This document shows positions 8,124-17,128 of a DNA stretch of 64,000 nt, piece by piece. Below the pieces are notes generated by a model, which did no database searches, was not told the DNA's origin, and saw nothing but the letters and a program-made list of their open reading frames with translations. The position numbers were made by a program, and so were the translations under genes. Origin of the DNA: Hansschlegelia plantiphila (GTDB lineage Bacteria; Pseudomonadota; Alphaproteobacteria; Rhizobiales; Methylopilaceae); the NCBI RefSeq assembly GCF_027922265.1, contig NZ_BSFI01000007.1, positions 66,755-130,754 on the forward strand, in the 5' to 3' direction. Every line of letters begins with the position of its first letter. Position 1 is the stretch's first letter.

Positions 8124-9098
8124 ATGTCCGCACACGGTTCGACCTCCGTCATCTATGCGGCGCTCGCCGGCAACCTCGCGATCGCCGTCACCAAGTTCGG
8201 CGCCGCCGCCTATACCGGCTCGAGCGCCATGCTGTCGGAGGCGATCCACTCGCTGGTCGACACCGCCAATCAGGGGCTGCTGCTGCTCGGGATCAAGCGC
8301 GCGGCGCGGCCGGCGGATTCGAGCCACCCGTTCGGGCACGGCATCGAGATCTACTTCTGGGCGTTCGTCGTCGCGCTGCTGATCTTCGCGCTCGGCGGCG
8401 CCGTGTCGATCTACGAGGGAATCCACAAGCTCTCCGCCCCCGAGCCGATGGAGCGCGCCTGGGTCGCCTTCGTGGTGCTGGGCGCAAGCGTCGTCATCGA
8501 GGCGCTGTCATTCCGGGTGGCGTTCCGGGAGCTGCGTTCGGCCTATCCCGGCGTCTCGGCCTGGACCGCGATCCGCCGCAGCAAGGACCCGAGCGTGTTC
8601 GCAGTGCTGTGCGAGGACGCTGCGGCGCTGGGCGGCCTCGCGATCGCGCTCATCTGCGTCACGCTCTCCTACGTGCTCGACGAGCCTGCGTTCGACGCCG
8701 CCGGCTCGATCGCCATCGGCGTGCTGCTCGTCGTCACCGCGATCTTCCTGTCGCGGGAGACGCTGAGCCTGATCACGGGCGAGAGCGCCGCGCCCGAAAC
8801 CCGGGCGGAGGTGCGGGAGATCCTCGCCCGAGATCCCCGCGTCGCTTCGGTGCAGGAGCTCCTCACCATGCATCTCGGGCCGCAGGAAATCCTGCTGGCA
8901 GCGACCCTCGACCTGAAGGACGACCTCACCGGCGCCGAGCTCGAACAGGCGGCGCGCGACCTCACCGAGCGGATCGAGGCCGCGCATCCCGAGATCACCC
9001 GGGTCTTCCTGCGGCCGGCGCTGCGGACCGGCGTCGTGCTTCCAGTCGGCGCGGGCGCCTCCGAGACGATTGCGGCGCCCGCTGGCGGCACAGCCTGA
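8124..9098 (+). CDS. Cation diffusion facilitator family transporter
   Basis: A 324-residue CDF transporter exporting divalent metal (Zn, Fe, Co or Mn) in exchange for protons across the inner membrane. The first metal-site helix reads SSAMLSEAIHSLVDTANQ and HPFGHGIEIYFWAFV follows; the second site is in VLCEDAAALGGL. The N-terminus aligns from MSAHGSTSVIYAALAGN at ATG 8124; an upstream in-frame ATG would add 44 unlikely residues. The C-terminal cytoplasmic dimer domain begins near ILARDPRVASVQE. It is distinct from the DmeF-type CDF at 49551: it lacks a His-rich loop and has the longer C-terminal domain. Metal specificity cannot be read from the sequence. Confidence 0.93.
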   Translation: MSAHGSTSVIYAALAGNLAIAVTKFGAAAYTGSSAMLSEAIHSLVDTANQGLLLLGIKRAARPADSSHPFGHGIEIYFWAFVVALLIFALGGAVSIYEGIHKLSAPEPMERAWVAFVVLGASVVIEALSFRVAFRELRSAYPGVSAWTAIRRSKDPSVFAVLCEDAAALGGLAIALICVTLSYVLDEPAFDAAGSIAIGVLLVVTAIFLSRETLSLITGESAAPETRAEVREILARDPRVASVQELLTMHLGPQEILLAATLDLKDDLTGAELEQAARDLTERIEAAHPEITRVFLRPALRTGVVLPVGAGASETIAAPAGGTA

Positions 9099-9141
9099 CA
9101 CGCCGGTCCCAGGCGCGGGCGCTGAGCGCGAGCCTTCCGCC

Positions 9142-10854
9142 TCACTGCACCGTCGCGCCGGCGTCCTGAACGCGGGCGGTCTCGGCGATCTGGTTGTTGA
9201 GCGACTGCAGCAGCGTGCGCATGAAGGGTCGCGCCTCCAGCCCGATGGTCAGGATTCCGCCGGTGTTCTCCGAGGTCTCGGACTTCGGCGCGGACAGCGC
9301 GGTCTCCCAGCCGAAGGTGTCGATCAGCGGATAGATCGTGTAGCCGAGCATCGGCACGCCGTCGGCCATCGCCTGCGCGCATTCGAGCAGCATCTGGGCG
9401 TGCCAGCGGGCGCCATAGGCGTAGAACGGCGTGCCGGTCTCGCCGATCATCATCGGCAGGCGATAGCGGTTGTAGTAGTCGACCAGCAGCGGGTAGAGGC
9501 CCCGCCGTTCGCCGGCCGCCATCTGCGCGGCGTAGAGTTGCGGCTGCGGGTCGAGCCAGGAGCCGCTGGCGCCGCGATCCTCGTTGTGGGCGTAGTAGTC
9601 GGCGGCGAACAGCGTGTCGGTTCCCATCGTCACGTGGAAGTCGCGCGCCAGCGCCTGGTGCAGCGCGCGAAGACCGGACACCAGCGCGACCAGCCGCGTC
9701 CGGTTGGCCTCGCGCTCCTCCTGGTCGTGGGGCCACAGCACGTAATGGCGAATCAGCCAGTCGAGAGAGGTGCGCGCGGCCGCCGTCTTCAGCCGGTCGA
9801 GCCGCGCCAGCGTCGCGAGCGGCTGGTCGGTCAGCGGCTTGAGATCGGACGTCATCAGCCAGTCCTGCCCGAGAATGAGGTCGCTAGGCAGGAAGCGCGT
9901 GAAGCGGTTGAACTCCGGCCGGCCCGGTTTGAACACCGCGCCCTCGGTGTGCATGAAGAGGACGCGCCGGCCGGTCTTGCGCATCTCGGCCTCGATCGCG
10001 ACGCGCGCCTTCACGGCGGCGGTCGCGATCGCGAAGGCGCGCTCGACGTAATAGAAGCCGTGCCTCGGATCGCCCCAGCCTGGGAAGGCGCCGTTCCACA
10101 TCTCACTGTTGAAGCCGACCGTCGTCTCCGGTTCGTTGATCAGCGTGACGGCCCTGATCTTGTCGCCGTAGCGCGCGAACGCCTCGGCGGCGAAGCGGGC
10201 GAAATAGTCAGGCCACTCCGGGTGGAGGTAGTAGCTCGCCTCGTTCAGCGTCGTCCCGTCGTCGGCGACTGAGCGGAACCGGTCCTCGACGCCGAAATGA
10301 TGCAGGTCGAGGCTTAGGTTGAGGCCGGCCGCGGCGAAATCGGCGACCAGCGCGTCGTGCTCCTTCCAGGTCGATGCGTCCTCGAGGTCGATCTCGTGGT
10401 TCGACAGGCCGATCCGGACATTGGTGAGGCCCAGAGCCTGCAGTTCCGAGACGACCTTAGCGCGCTGTTCGGGATCGAACAGTCCCTGGTCGCGCAGCGA
10501 GTTCCAGCGGTAGCCTTCGTTGCGCGTCAGCGGGTTGCCGGTTTCGATTCCGGTCCACAGCAGGGTTGACGGGGCGTTGGCGCCGATCGCCGCGCGATAG
10601 GCGGCGACCGTCCGGTCGCTGCGCGCCTGCTCGGCCGCCGTCAGCCGCCTGACCATGGCGCCGCCGATGGCGAGCGGGACGGGCTCGTCGTAATTGGCGT
10701 CCGCCGGGCTCGCCGCCGCGTCGCTCGCCCGGATCTCGATCGACTTCTGCGCGGCCCAGTCGCTGAGCCACGTCTGCTGGGCGAGCGCGGAGGCCGGGCG
10801 AAGAGCTCCGAGAAGACAAAGGGCAGCCAGCCCGACTGCGAATCGACGCGCCAA
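9142..10854 (-). CDS. Secreted clan GH-A glycoside hydrolase
   Basis: A 570-residue exported protein with a signal peptide (1-25, ASALAQ), then a TIM-barrel resembling GH1/GH5. The predicted acid/base is Glu241 in TLINEPE and the nucleophile Glu472 in MIGETGTPF; NVRIGLSNHE and LDLHHFGVEDRF match barrel strands 3-4. It would act in the periplasm or outside the cell on a beta-glycoside; the substrate is unknown. The start is TTG 10854, preceded by GGGGGA at 4-5 bases; the overlapping ATG at 10857 is in another frame. No other carbohydrate genes are near, and a leader of about 330 bp separates it from the divergent TPR gene. Confidence 0.8.
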   Translation of the reverse strand: MARRFAVGLAALCLLGALRPASALAQQTWLSDWAAQKSIEIRASDAAASPADANYDEPVPLAIGGAMVRRLTAAEQARSDRTVAAYRAAIGANAPSTLLWTGIETGNPLTRNEGYRWNSLRDQGLFDPEQRAKVVSELQALGLTNVRIGLSNHEIDLEDASTWKEHDALVADFAAAGLNLSLDLHHFGVEDRFRSVADDGTTLNEASYYLHPEWPDYFARFAAEAFARYGDKIRAVTLINEPETTVGFNSEMWNGAFPGWGDPRHGFYYVERAFAIATAAVKARVAIEAEMRKTGRRVLFMHTEGAVFKPGRPEFNRFTRFLPSDLILGQDWLMTSDLKPLTDQPLATLARLDRLKTAAARTSLDWLIRHYVLWPHDQEEREANRTRLVALVSGLRALHQALARDFHVTMGTDTLFAADYYAHNEDRGASGSWLDPQPQLYAAQMAAGERRGLYPLLVDYYNRYRLPMMIGETGTPFYAYGARWHAQMLLECAQAMADGVPMLGYTIYPLIDTFGWETALSAPKSETSENTGGILTIGLEARPFMRTLLQSLNNQIAETARVQDAGATVQ

Positions 10855-11184
10855 TCATCCCCCTTCTCGCATCTGCGAGATTCGTCGTGTGAGCGACGAC
10901 GATGGCAGTCGGGAGTCCGCGGCGAAAGCCGTGTCACGCGGTTGTGCGCGGTATTGAGGTGAGGTGTGACGCAAACGCGCCGCTGCGTTTCGCCGCCGCC
11001 GCGGCCGGCCGCCGGCGTCGCCGGACCGAGCTGCGCAAACGCAGGCCGCGCGAGCCCTGCGACGTCACGGCCGGCTCCCTAATTCCGCCGGGCTTGTGGC
11101 GTGGGGTGCGCCGGTTCATCTTGCGCGCTCACGCGCGACGCGTCGCGGTCCGCATGGCGGCGCAGCCCGGAGGCACCTAGACAC
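10855..11184. other. Divergent intergenic region, no gene seen
   Basis: 330 bp between the divergent glycoside hydrolase and TPR-protein genes. It holds GC-rich inverted stretches around 10990-11025, but no coding frame with a plausible ribosome site. Promoters for both flanking genes should lie here; I cannot place them. Confidence 0.5.
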
Positions 11185-13260
11185 GTGACCCTTATCGATC
11201 GACGCATCGCGTCTCTCGCCCTCGCGGCCGCGGTCTTCGCGGCGTCTCCGGCCGTCGCCAATTCCGGATCGGACGCCGAGGTCGCGGCGGCGCGCACCTC
11301 GCTCGCTGGCAACTACCTCGCCGGCCGCGCGGCCGGCTCGCAGCGCGACGCCGCCGCCGCGGCCGCCTATTTCCGCGCGGCGCTCAAGGAAGATCCGCGC
11401 AACGCCGAGCTTCTGGAGCGCACCTTCCTGCTGACGCTGGTCGAGGGCGACATGGACGGGGCGATGCGGCTCGCCGAGCGCGTCGTCTCGAACGACCCGT
11501 CCAACCGCATGGCGCAGCTCGCGCTCGCGGCGCGCGCGGTCAGGTCCCACAATTACGCCAGCGCCCGCAAACACCTGGCGCGAGGGGCCAAGGGCCCGCT
11601 CGCCGACCTCACCGCCAACCTGCTGACCGGCTGGACCTGGATCGGCTCGGAGAAGACGGCGAAGGCGCTCGAATCGGTCGACAAGCTGCAGGGCGCCGAC
11701 TTCTTCGGCACCTTCCGCGACTACCACGCCGCGCTGATGGCAGACCTCGGCGGCCGTCGGGAGGAGGCATCGAGGCGTTTCGCGGCGGCGCTCTCCGGCG
11801 ACGGCGCGGCGCTGCGGATCGTGCAGGCGGCGGCGATCTTCCGCGCCCGCAACGGCGACCGGGACGGCGCGCTGAAGCTGCTCTCGGATTTCGAGAAGAC
11901 GGCGCCGCGGCATCCGCTGATGCGCGAGACGCGCACGGAGATCGAGCAGGGCCGCGAGGTCCGCAGGACGGTGACCGACGTCAGCGACGGCGTCGCCGAG
12001 GTGCTCTATGGCATCGGCGGCGCGCTCGGCCGCCAGGGCGGCGAGGACCTGTCGCTCGTCTACCTGAAGCTCGCCCTCTACATCGAGCCGACGCACCCGA
12101 TGGCGCTCGTCACCATCGCCGACCTCTACGACCAGCTGAACCAGTTCCAGGACGCGATCGATTCCTACGCCAAGGTGCCGGACAGCTCGCCGCTGAAGCG
12201 CAACGCCGACATCCAGAGCGCGATGGACCTCGACCGGCTCGACAAGACCGACGAGGCCAAGGCGACGCTCTCCAAGCTGATCGCGGCCGACCCGACCGAC
12301 CAGGAGGCGATCGTCGCGCTCGGCAACATCGAGCGCGGCCGGGAGCAGTTCAAGGAAGCGGCCGAGACCTATTCGCGCGCGATCGCGCTGGTCGAGGCGC
12401 CGCCCTCCCAGACCGGCGCGACGCCGGCGAAGGCGGCCGAGCCCACCGCCTACGTCGTGAAGTCGGGCGAGTCGCTCGCCGACATCGCCCAGGACGTCTA
12501 CGGCGACCGCAACCGCTGGCGGGATCTCGCGGCCTTCAACCGCACGCCCGAGGCCGAACGCGCCAATGGCGGCCCGCTGCCGAAATCGAACGGGGTGAAG
12601 GCCGGCCAGAAGCTGTTGCTGCCGCCGAAGGCCATGACCGGCGACGAGGCGGTCGAGAAGGCGCCGCCGAGCGCGCTTGCAAATGGCGCGAAGCCGACGG
12701 GCGAGGGCGCCCCGGCCGCCGGCTCCTCGCCGCAGCCCGACCCGAACAACTGGTCGCTCTATTACGTCCGCGGCATCGCCTATGAGCGGTCGAGCGAGTG
12801 GGCGAAGTCCGAGGGCGACCTCAAGAAGGCTATGGAGCTGTCGCCCGACCAGCCGCTCGTGATGAACTATCTCGGCTATTCCTGGATCGATCAGGGGATC
12901 AACCTCGACGAGGGCATGAAGCTCATCAAGCGGGCGGTCGAGCTGAAGCCGGACGACGGCTACATCGTCGACAGCCTGGGCTGGGCCTATTTCCGCCTCG
13001 GCAAGCTCGACGACGCGGTTCGCGAACTCGAGCGCGCGGTCGAGCTCAGGCCGCAGGACCCGGTGATGAACGATCATCTCGGCGACGCTTACTGGCGCGT
13101 CGGCCGCAAGCTCGAGGCCCGCTTCCAGTGGAGCCACGCGAAGGACCTGAAGCCGGACGAGAAGGATCTTCCGAAGATCGAGGCCAAGCTGAAGGACGGC
13201 CTGCCCGACGAGAAGAAGACCGACGCGGCCGAAATGCCCGACAAGAAGAACGGCGGCTGA
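11185..13260 (+). CDS. Exported TPR protein with an internal LysM domain
   Basis: A 691-residue protein. GTG 11185, with GGAGG upstream, gives a clean signal peptide (SLALAAAVFAASPAVANS); an earlier ATG at 11101 would spoil it. TPR units fill residues about 30-410 (such as AAAYFRAALKEDPRNAELLE and LYIEPTHPMALVTIADLYDQ) and about 530-690 (SLYYVRGIAYERSSEW, VDSLGWAYFRLGKLDDAVRE). Between them sits a LysM-like module, residues about 423-481: AYVVKSGESLADIAQDVYGD then GQKLLLPP. TPR scaffolds of this type occur upstream of ispE in Rhizobiales; the LysM insertion, which should bind peptidoglycan, is the odd part. A Pro/Ala linker (about 490-525) follows it. Location is probably periplasmic. Confidence 0.85.
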   Translation: MTLIDRRIASLALAAAVFAASPAVANSGSDAEVAAARTSLAGNYLAGRAAGSQRDAAAAAAYFRAALKEDPRNAELLERTFLLTLVEGDMDGAMRLAERVVSNDPSNRMAQLALAARAVRSHNYASARKHLARGAKGPLADLTANLLTGWTWIGSEKTAKALESVDKLQGADFFGTFRDYHAALMADLGGRREEASRRFAAALSGDGAALRIVQAAAIFRARNGDRDGALKLLSDFEKTAPRHPLMRETRTEIEQGREVRRTVTDVSDGVAEVLYGIGGALGRQGGEDLSLVYLKLALYIEPTHPMALVTIADLYDQLNQFQDAIDSYAKVPDSSPLKRNADIQSAMDLDRLDKTDEAKATLSKLIAADPTDQEAIVALGNIERGREQFKEAAETYSRAIALVEAPPSQTGATPAKAAEPTAYVVKSGESLADIAQDVYGDRNRWRDLAAFNRTPEAERANGGPLPKSNGVKAGQKLLLPPKAMTGDEAVEKAPPSALANGAKPTGEGAPAAGSSPQPDPNNWSLYYVRGIAYERSSEWAKSEGDLKKAMELSPDQPLVMNYLGYSWIDQGINLDEGMKLIKRAVELKPDDGYIVDSLGWAYFRLGKLDDAVRELERAVELRPQDPVMNDHLGDAYWRVGRKLEARFQWSHAKDLKPDEKDLPKIEAKLKDGLPDEKKTDAAEMPDKKNGG

Positions 13261-13360
13261 GACCGCAGTTCGCTTGCCCACGCGCTGGCGGGGAGGGCGT
13301 CGCGCTCTGACGCGTCCCTTCGCCCTTATGCGCCGGCGCCGGCGATGCTAAGTCGCGCGG

Positions 13361-14230
13361 ATGCTGCTCCGCGCGCGCGCCCCCGCCAAGGTCAACCTCA
13401 CGCTGCACGTGCTCGGGCGGCGCGCCGACGGGTTCCATGAGCTCGACAGTCTCGTCGCCTTCGCGGGCTGCGCGGCCGACGCGCTGACGCTGGAGACGGG
13501 ACGCGCGCTCGCGCTCGGCGCCGTCGACGGCCCGTTCGCTGCGGCCGCGGGCCCGGACGGCGACAATCTCGTGCTGAAGGCTGCGCGCGCGGCGCAGGAG
13601 CGCATCGAGGGACTGACCCTCGGCCGGTTCTCGCTGACGAAGCGCATCCCGGTGGCGGCGGGCCTTGGCGGCGGTTCGGCGGACGCTGGCGCCGCGCTGC
13701 GGCTGATCGCGGAAGCGAACGGGCTTCGCCCGGACGATCCGAGGCTGGTCGAGGCGGCGGAGGCGACGGGTTCTGACGTCGCGGTCTGTCTCGTCTCGCG
13801 CGCGGCGATGATGCGCGGCCGCGGCGAGAGCGTGACGCCGGTCGCGATGGCGCCGGTCGCGGCGGTGCTCGCGAACCCGCTGAAGCCGCTCTCGACCGTG
13901 GCGGTCTATAAGGCGCTGAAACTCGCCGCCGGCGAAGCGTTCGACGGCGCGCCGTCTCCGGTTCCGGCGGAGGGCGGCGTCGACGGAGCGCTCGGCGCCG
14001 TGGCGCGCGGCCGCAACGATCTCGAGCCGCCCGCTTGCGCCTTCGAGCCGGCGGTGAGGGTGGGGATCAGCGCGCTCGGGGCGAGTGAAGGCTGCCGGCT
14101 CGCCCGCATGTCGGGCTCGGGCGCCACCGTCTTCGGCCTGTTCGACGATCTGCGCGCCGCCCGCCGCGCGTCGCGGGCTCTCGCAGCCGCGCTGCCCGGC
14201 TGGTGGCTGCGGCCGACGACCTTGCGCTGA
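13361..14230 (+). CDS. ispE: 4-diphosphocytidyl-2-C-methyl-D-erythritol kinase
   Basis: A GHMP kinase of 289 residues phosphorylating CDP-ME in the non-mevalonate isoprenoid pathway. The substrate motif [22 protein letters not shown] opens the protein, given here in parts: [11 protein letters not shown] then [10 protein letters not shown]. The ATP-binding glycine loop [16 protein letters not shown] lies near residue 100, and the C-terminal GHMP motif is [16 protein letters not shown]. Its product route supplies IPP/DMAPP to the polyprenyl synthase at 15472 and to UbiA at 52819. It follows the TPR gene by 100 bp and could be cotranscribed with it. Confidence 0.96.
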   Translation: MLLRARAPAKVNLTLHVLGRRADGFHELDSLVAFAGCAADALTLETGRALALGAVDGPFAAAAGPDGDNLVLKAARAAQERIEGLTLGRFSLTKRIPVAAGLGGGSADAGAALRLIAEANGLRPDDPRLVEAAEATGSDVAVCLVSRAAMMRGRGESVTPVAMAPVAAVLANPLKPLSTVAVYKALKLAAGEAFDGAPSPVPAEGGVDGALGAVARGRNDLEPPACAFEPAVRVGISALGASEGCRLARMSGSGATVFGLFDDLRAARRASRALAAALPGWWLRPTTLR

Positions 14231-14241
14231 GGGGAGACCGA

Positions 14242-14562
14242 ATGACCGCCGCCATCTATGTCGCCGCGGCGCTCGCCGAGATCGCCGGCTGCTTCGCCTT
14301 CTGGGCCGTGCTGCGGCAGGGCGCGTCCGGGCTCTGGCTGATCGCGGGCTGCGCCTCGCTGCTTGTCTTCGCCTGGCTGCTCACCCGCGTCGACGTGGAC
14401 GCCGCGGGCCGCGCCTACGCCGCCTATGGCGGAGTCTACGTCGCGGCCTCGCTCGGCTGGCTCTGGGCGGTGGAGGGCGTCAGGCCCGACCGCTGGGACC
14501 TCGCCGGCTCCGCGCTGTGCGTGGCGGGCGCCGCTGTCGTGCTGTTCGGTCCGCGGGGGTAA
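14242..14562 (+). CDS. YnfA family (UPF0060) membrane protein
   Basis: A 106-residue protein with four membrane helices, typical of YnfA, a small-multidrug-resistance-like family. Family stretches visible are [37 protein letters not shown] and [28 protein letters not shown] 14242 has GGGGAG 5 bases upstream; an earlier in-frame ATG overlaps ispE and adds 13 residues without signal. Spacing of 11 bp after ispE suggests cotranscription. The function of the family is uncertain. Confidence 0.92.
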   Translation: MTAAIYVAAALAEIAGCFAFWAVLRQGASGLWLIAGCASLLVFAWLLTRVDVDAAGRAYAAYGGVYVAASLGWLWAVEGVRPDRWDLAGSALCVAGAAVVLFGPRG

Positions 14563-14660
14563 GCCTCGCAACCATGTCGAGAAAGTTGGGGCGCCCATAA
14601 CCGAAAATTAGCGGCGGCGCGCTTTGCTGCTCGCGGACGACCGCGAGAGGAAGCCGCGCC

Positions 14661-15437
14661 ATGATCGACAAGCCGCCCGGGGCGTTCGAGCTCGCGAAGG
14701 AGGCGTTCTCAGGCGCGGCCGCGGCCGCCCGCGCCATGCCCGCTCTCTTCCTTGTTTCATTTCTGCTGTTCGCGGCCGCATCCTGGTTCACTGAGCGGAG
14801 TCAGCCCGCCGATCCGAAGGACGCGCTCGCGGTCGCCTCGCTTCTTCCAGTCGTCGTCTTCGGGGCCATCGTCAGTTCGGTTCTCGCGGTCGCCGTTCAC
14901 AGGTTTTACCTGCTTTCGGAGCGCAACGGGCTCATGTCTCTGCTGGAGCGACACAGCAGGACGGTCGCCGAGTTCATGGTGACGATGCTGGCGTTCAACT
15001 TCATCCTCATCATCACCATGCAGATATTGCGTCTGGGAGACGTCGAGCGGCCTCTGACGGTCCTCATCGCGTTTCTGCTGTTCGTCGTCGTGTGCCTCGT
15101 ATTCCTCTACGGAATGCTCCGTCTCTCGCTGATTTTTCCGGCGATCGCGGTCGAGACGCCTGGACGAAGCCTTGCAAGCGCCTATCGCGCCGGGCGCGGA
15201 TTGGTCTGGAGGCAGATTTGCGCCGGCGCTCTTCTCGCGGTTCCGCTCTTCGTCCTGCCTCTGGCCGCTCGGCTCGCCCTGGCCGGTTCGCCCGCGGGCG
15301 CTGTGGCGGCCGCGCTCGTGAGAGGTGCGGCGACGTTGGCCCTCACGGCGGTCTTCGTGGTCCTAGCGTCCCGCCTGTTCGTCTGGCGACAGGAGCGCTG
15401 GAACGGCACGGACGCATTCCGGATCGGAGCGACCTGA
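14661..15437 (+). CDS. Polytopic membrane protein, function unknown
   Basis: A 258-residue protein with about six membrane helices (around residues 27-45, 60-85, 108-128, 135-160, 190-210 and 220-240). Its pattern, with ARAMPALFLVSFLLFAAA and YRAGRGLVWRQICAGALLAVP, resembles loosely defined membrane proteins related to the GlpQ-associated or DUF6159 groups, but I cannot name it securely. Base composition is a little less GC-rich than its neighbours. The ATG is preceded by GAGAGGAAG. It is convergent with the polyprenyl synthase gene, leaving 34 bp between stops. Confidence 0.7.
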   Translation: MIDKPPGAFELAKEAFSGAAAAARAMPALFLVSFLLFAAASWFTERSQPADPKDALAVASLLPVVVFGAIVSSVLAVAVHRFYLLSERNGLMSLLERHSRTVAEFMVTMLAFNFILIITMQILRLGDVERPLTVLIAFLLFVVVCLVFLYGMLRLSLIFPAIAVETPGRSLASAYRAGRGLVWRQICAGALLAVPLFVLPLAARLALAGSPAGAVAAALVRGAATLALTAVFVVLASRLFVWRQERWNGTDAFRIGAT

Positions 15438-15471
15438 GGGCCGCCGCCCCTCGATCGGACGTCGGCGGACT

Positions 15472-16515
15472 TCAGTGCGCGCGGGCCGTCACGAACCCGA
15501 CCACGTCCAGCAGCGCGCGGGTCTCCGGGCGGTCCTGGAACAGGCCGAGCGCGTCGCGGGCGATGGCGCCGTAGTGGCGCGCGCGGGCGAGGGTGTCCTC
15601 GATCGCGCCGTGCCTGACCAGCAGCCGGATCGCCTCGGTGAGGTCCGAATCCTCGATCTCTCCGTCCTCCAGCGCGCGCTTCCAGAACACGCGCTCGTCG
15701 GCTGAGCCGCGGCGATAGGCGAGCACCACGGGGAGCGTGATCTTCCCCTCGCGGAAATCGTCGCCGACCTTCTTGCCGAGATTGGCTTCGCGGCCGCCAT
15801 AGTCGAGCGCGTCGTCGACGAGCTGGAAGGCTACGCCGAGATTCATCCCGTAGGAGCGGGCGGCGGCCTGCTCGGCCTTCGGCCGGCCGGCGATCACCGG
15901 GCCGACCTCGCAGGCGGCGGCGAACAGTTCGGCGGTCTTGCCGCGGACCACCGCGAGATAGTCGTCCTCGGTCGTCGTGGTGTTCTTCGCGGCGGAGAGC
16001 TGCATCACCTCGCCCTCCGCGATCACGGCGGCGGCTTCGGAGAGGATGCGCAGCGCCTCGAGCGAGCCGACCTCGACCATCATCTTGAAGGCCTGGCCGA
16101 GCAGGAAGTCGCCCACCAGCACGCTGGCCTCGTTGCCCCAGAGCATGCGGGCGGCGAGCTTGCCCCGGCGCATCTCCGAACCGTCGACCACGTCGTCGTG
16201 CAGCAGGGTGGCGGTGTGCATGAACTCGACGGCGGCGGCGAGCTTGACGTCGCCGTCGCCGGAATAGCCGCACAGCGCCGCGGTCGCGAGGGTGAGCATC
16301 GGCCGGAGCCGCTTGCCTCCGGACGAGATCAGGTGGTTCGCGACCTCCGGAATCATCGCCACGTCCGATCCCGTGCGCGACAGAATGAACGCGTTGACGC
16401 GCTCCATGCCGGGCGCGACGAGCTGCGCCAGCGGCTCGATGCCTGCCAGTTCACCCGCGCCCGAGCGGTCCTCCAACGGTACGACGACGCCCAAGGTCGC
16501 GAAGCTCCTATCCAT
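15472..16515 (-). CDS. All-trans polyprenyl (octaprenyl-type) diphosphate synthase
   Basis: A 347-residue trans-prenyltransferase that lengthens FPP with IPP to make the ubiquinone side chain. The first aspartate-rich motif LLHDDVVDGSEMRRG (Asp107-Asp111) and the second QLVDDALDYGG (Asp234-Asp238) are intact, as is the GGKRLRP site for IPP. Small residues before the first DDxxD point to a long-chain product. ATG 16515 is preferred because MDRSFATLGVVVPLE matches family starts; an ATG at 16560 is possible. It supplies UbiA, encoded at 52819. Divergent from the DUF2007 gene, as is common in Rhizobiales. Confidence 0.93.
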   Translation of the reverse strand: MDRSFATLGVVVPLEDRSGAGELAGIEPLAQLVAPGMERVNAFILSRTGSDVAMIPEVANHLISSGGKRLRPMLTLATAALCGYSGDGDVKLAAAVEFMHTATLLHDDVVDGSEMRRGKLAARMLWGNEASVLVGDFLLGQAFKMMVEVGSLEALRILSEAAAVIAEGEVMQLSAAKNTTTTEDDYLAVVRGKTAELFAAACEVGPVIAGRPKAEQAAARSYGMNLGVAFQLVDDALDYGGREANLGKKVGDDFREGKITLPVVLAYRRGSADERVFWKRALEDGEIEDSDLTEAIRLLVRHGAIEDTLARARHYGAIARDALGLFQDRPETRALLDVVGFVTARAH

Positions 16516-16581
16516 TTCGAGACAGGCGCGGACCGTATCCAGACCCCTTTTGGCGGGCAAGCCGTAAAACGCCCGGCGCTC

Positions 16582-16680
16582 TCAGCCGACCCCGAGCGCG
16601 CCGCGCGCCGCGAGCAGTTTCTCGGAGGCGATCAGCAGCAGGACCAGAGCGACGACGAGCGCGGTGAGTTCGGTTCGCAT
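16582..16680 (-). CDS. Putative 32-residue membrane microprotein
   Basis: A short frame encodes MRTELTALVVALVLLLIASE plus a basic/small tail (KLLAARGALGVG): a single helix at residues 6-20 with an acidic start and a lysine after it. A GGAG lies about 10 bases before the ATG. It is just upstream of the polyprenyl synthase gene on the same strand, so it could be the first cistron of that unit. The frame is short enough to be chance; codon third positions are GC-rich as in real host genes. Confidence 0.4.
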   Translation of the reverse strand: MRTELTALVVALVLLLIASEKLLAARGALGVG

Positions 16681-16897
16681 GGGCGGCGGGCTCCGGCGCC
16701 GACGACGCGCCGGCGGGGACAGTGATCGCCGCGGCGGCTGGCTGAAGTTGGGCGCGGGCGTGGCGTTTTCCGTCTAATAGGTAAACGCCCGTAAACACGC
16801 GGCGGCGGAGCTGAAAAATGGCCGGCGAGCGCGCCGTTGCCGCGCGCTGCTCCGCGGCCCATTGTGACGGGGGAGTCTCCGTGAAAGGCGTCAGTTC

Positions 16898-17128
16898 TTG
16901 CAAGAAATCCTGCGCTGCAACGATCCGGTCCTGCTGTCCTTCGTCCGCGCCACGCTGACGCAGGAGGGCGTCGAGCATGTGGTGTTCGACGGCAATATGA
17001 GCGTGCTCGAAGGCTCGCTCGGCGTTCTCGCAGCGCGCGTGCTGGTCCACGAGGACGACGCCCCGCGGGCGCGCCGCGTGCTGAGCGAGAGCGGCCTCTC
17101 CCACGAGTTGCGCCCCGAGGCGCCGTGA
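16898..17128 (+). CDS. DUF2007 family protein
   Basis: A 76-residue protein with the DUF2007 pattern: EILRCNDPVLLSFVRATLTQ, EHVVFDGNMSVLEGS then GVLAARVLVHEDDAPRARRVL. The family is an alpha/beta fold proposed to be a signal-transducing module related to PII-like proteins; no role is proven. The only in-frame start in reach is TTG 16898, since an in-frame stop lies at 16865-16867; family members begin at this point. Its stop overlaps the start of the next gene (GTGA), so it is translationally coupled to the methyltransferase, an arrangement conserved in Rhizobiales. Confidence 0.88.
   Translation: MQEILRCNDPVLLSFVRATLTQEGVEHVVFDGNMSVLEGSLGVLAARVLVHEDDAPRARRVLSESGLSHELRPEAP

Noticed and set aside
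11116..13281. 721-codon open frame antisense to the TPR/LysM gene
   Set aside because: No domain features, no ribosome site and composition typical of GC-rich antisense frames; the plus strand has signal peptide, TPR and LysM motifs.
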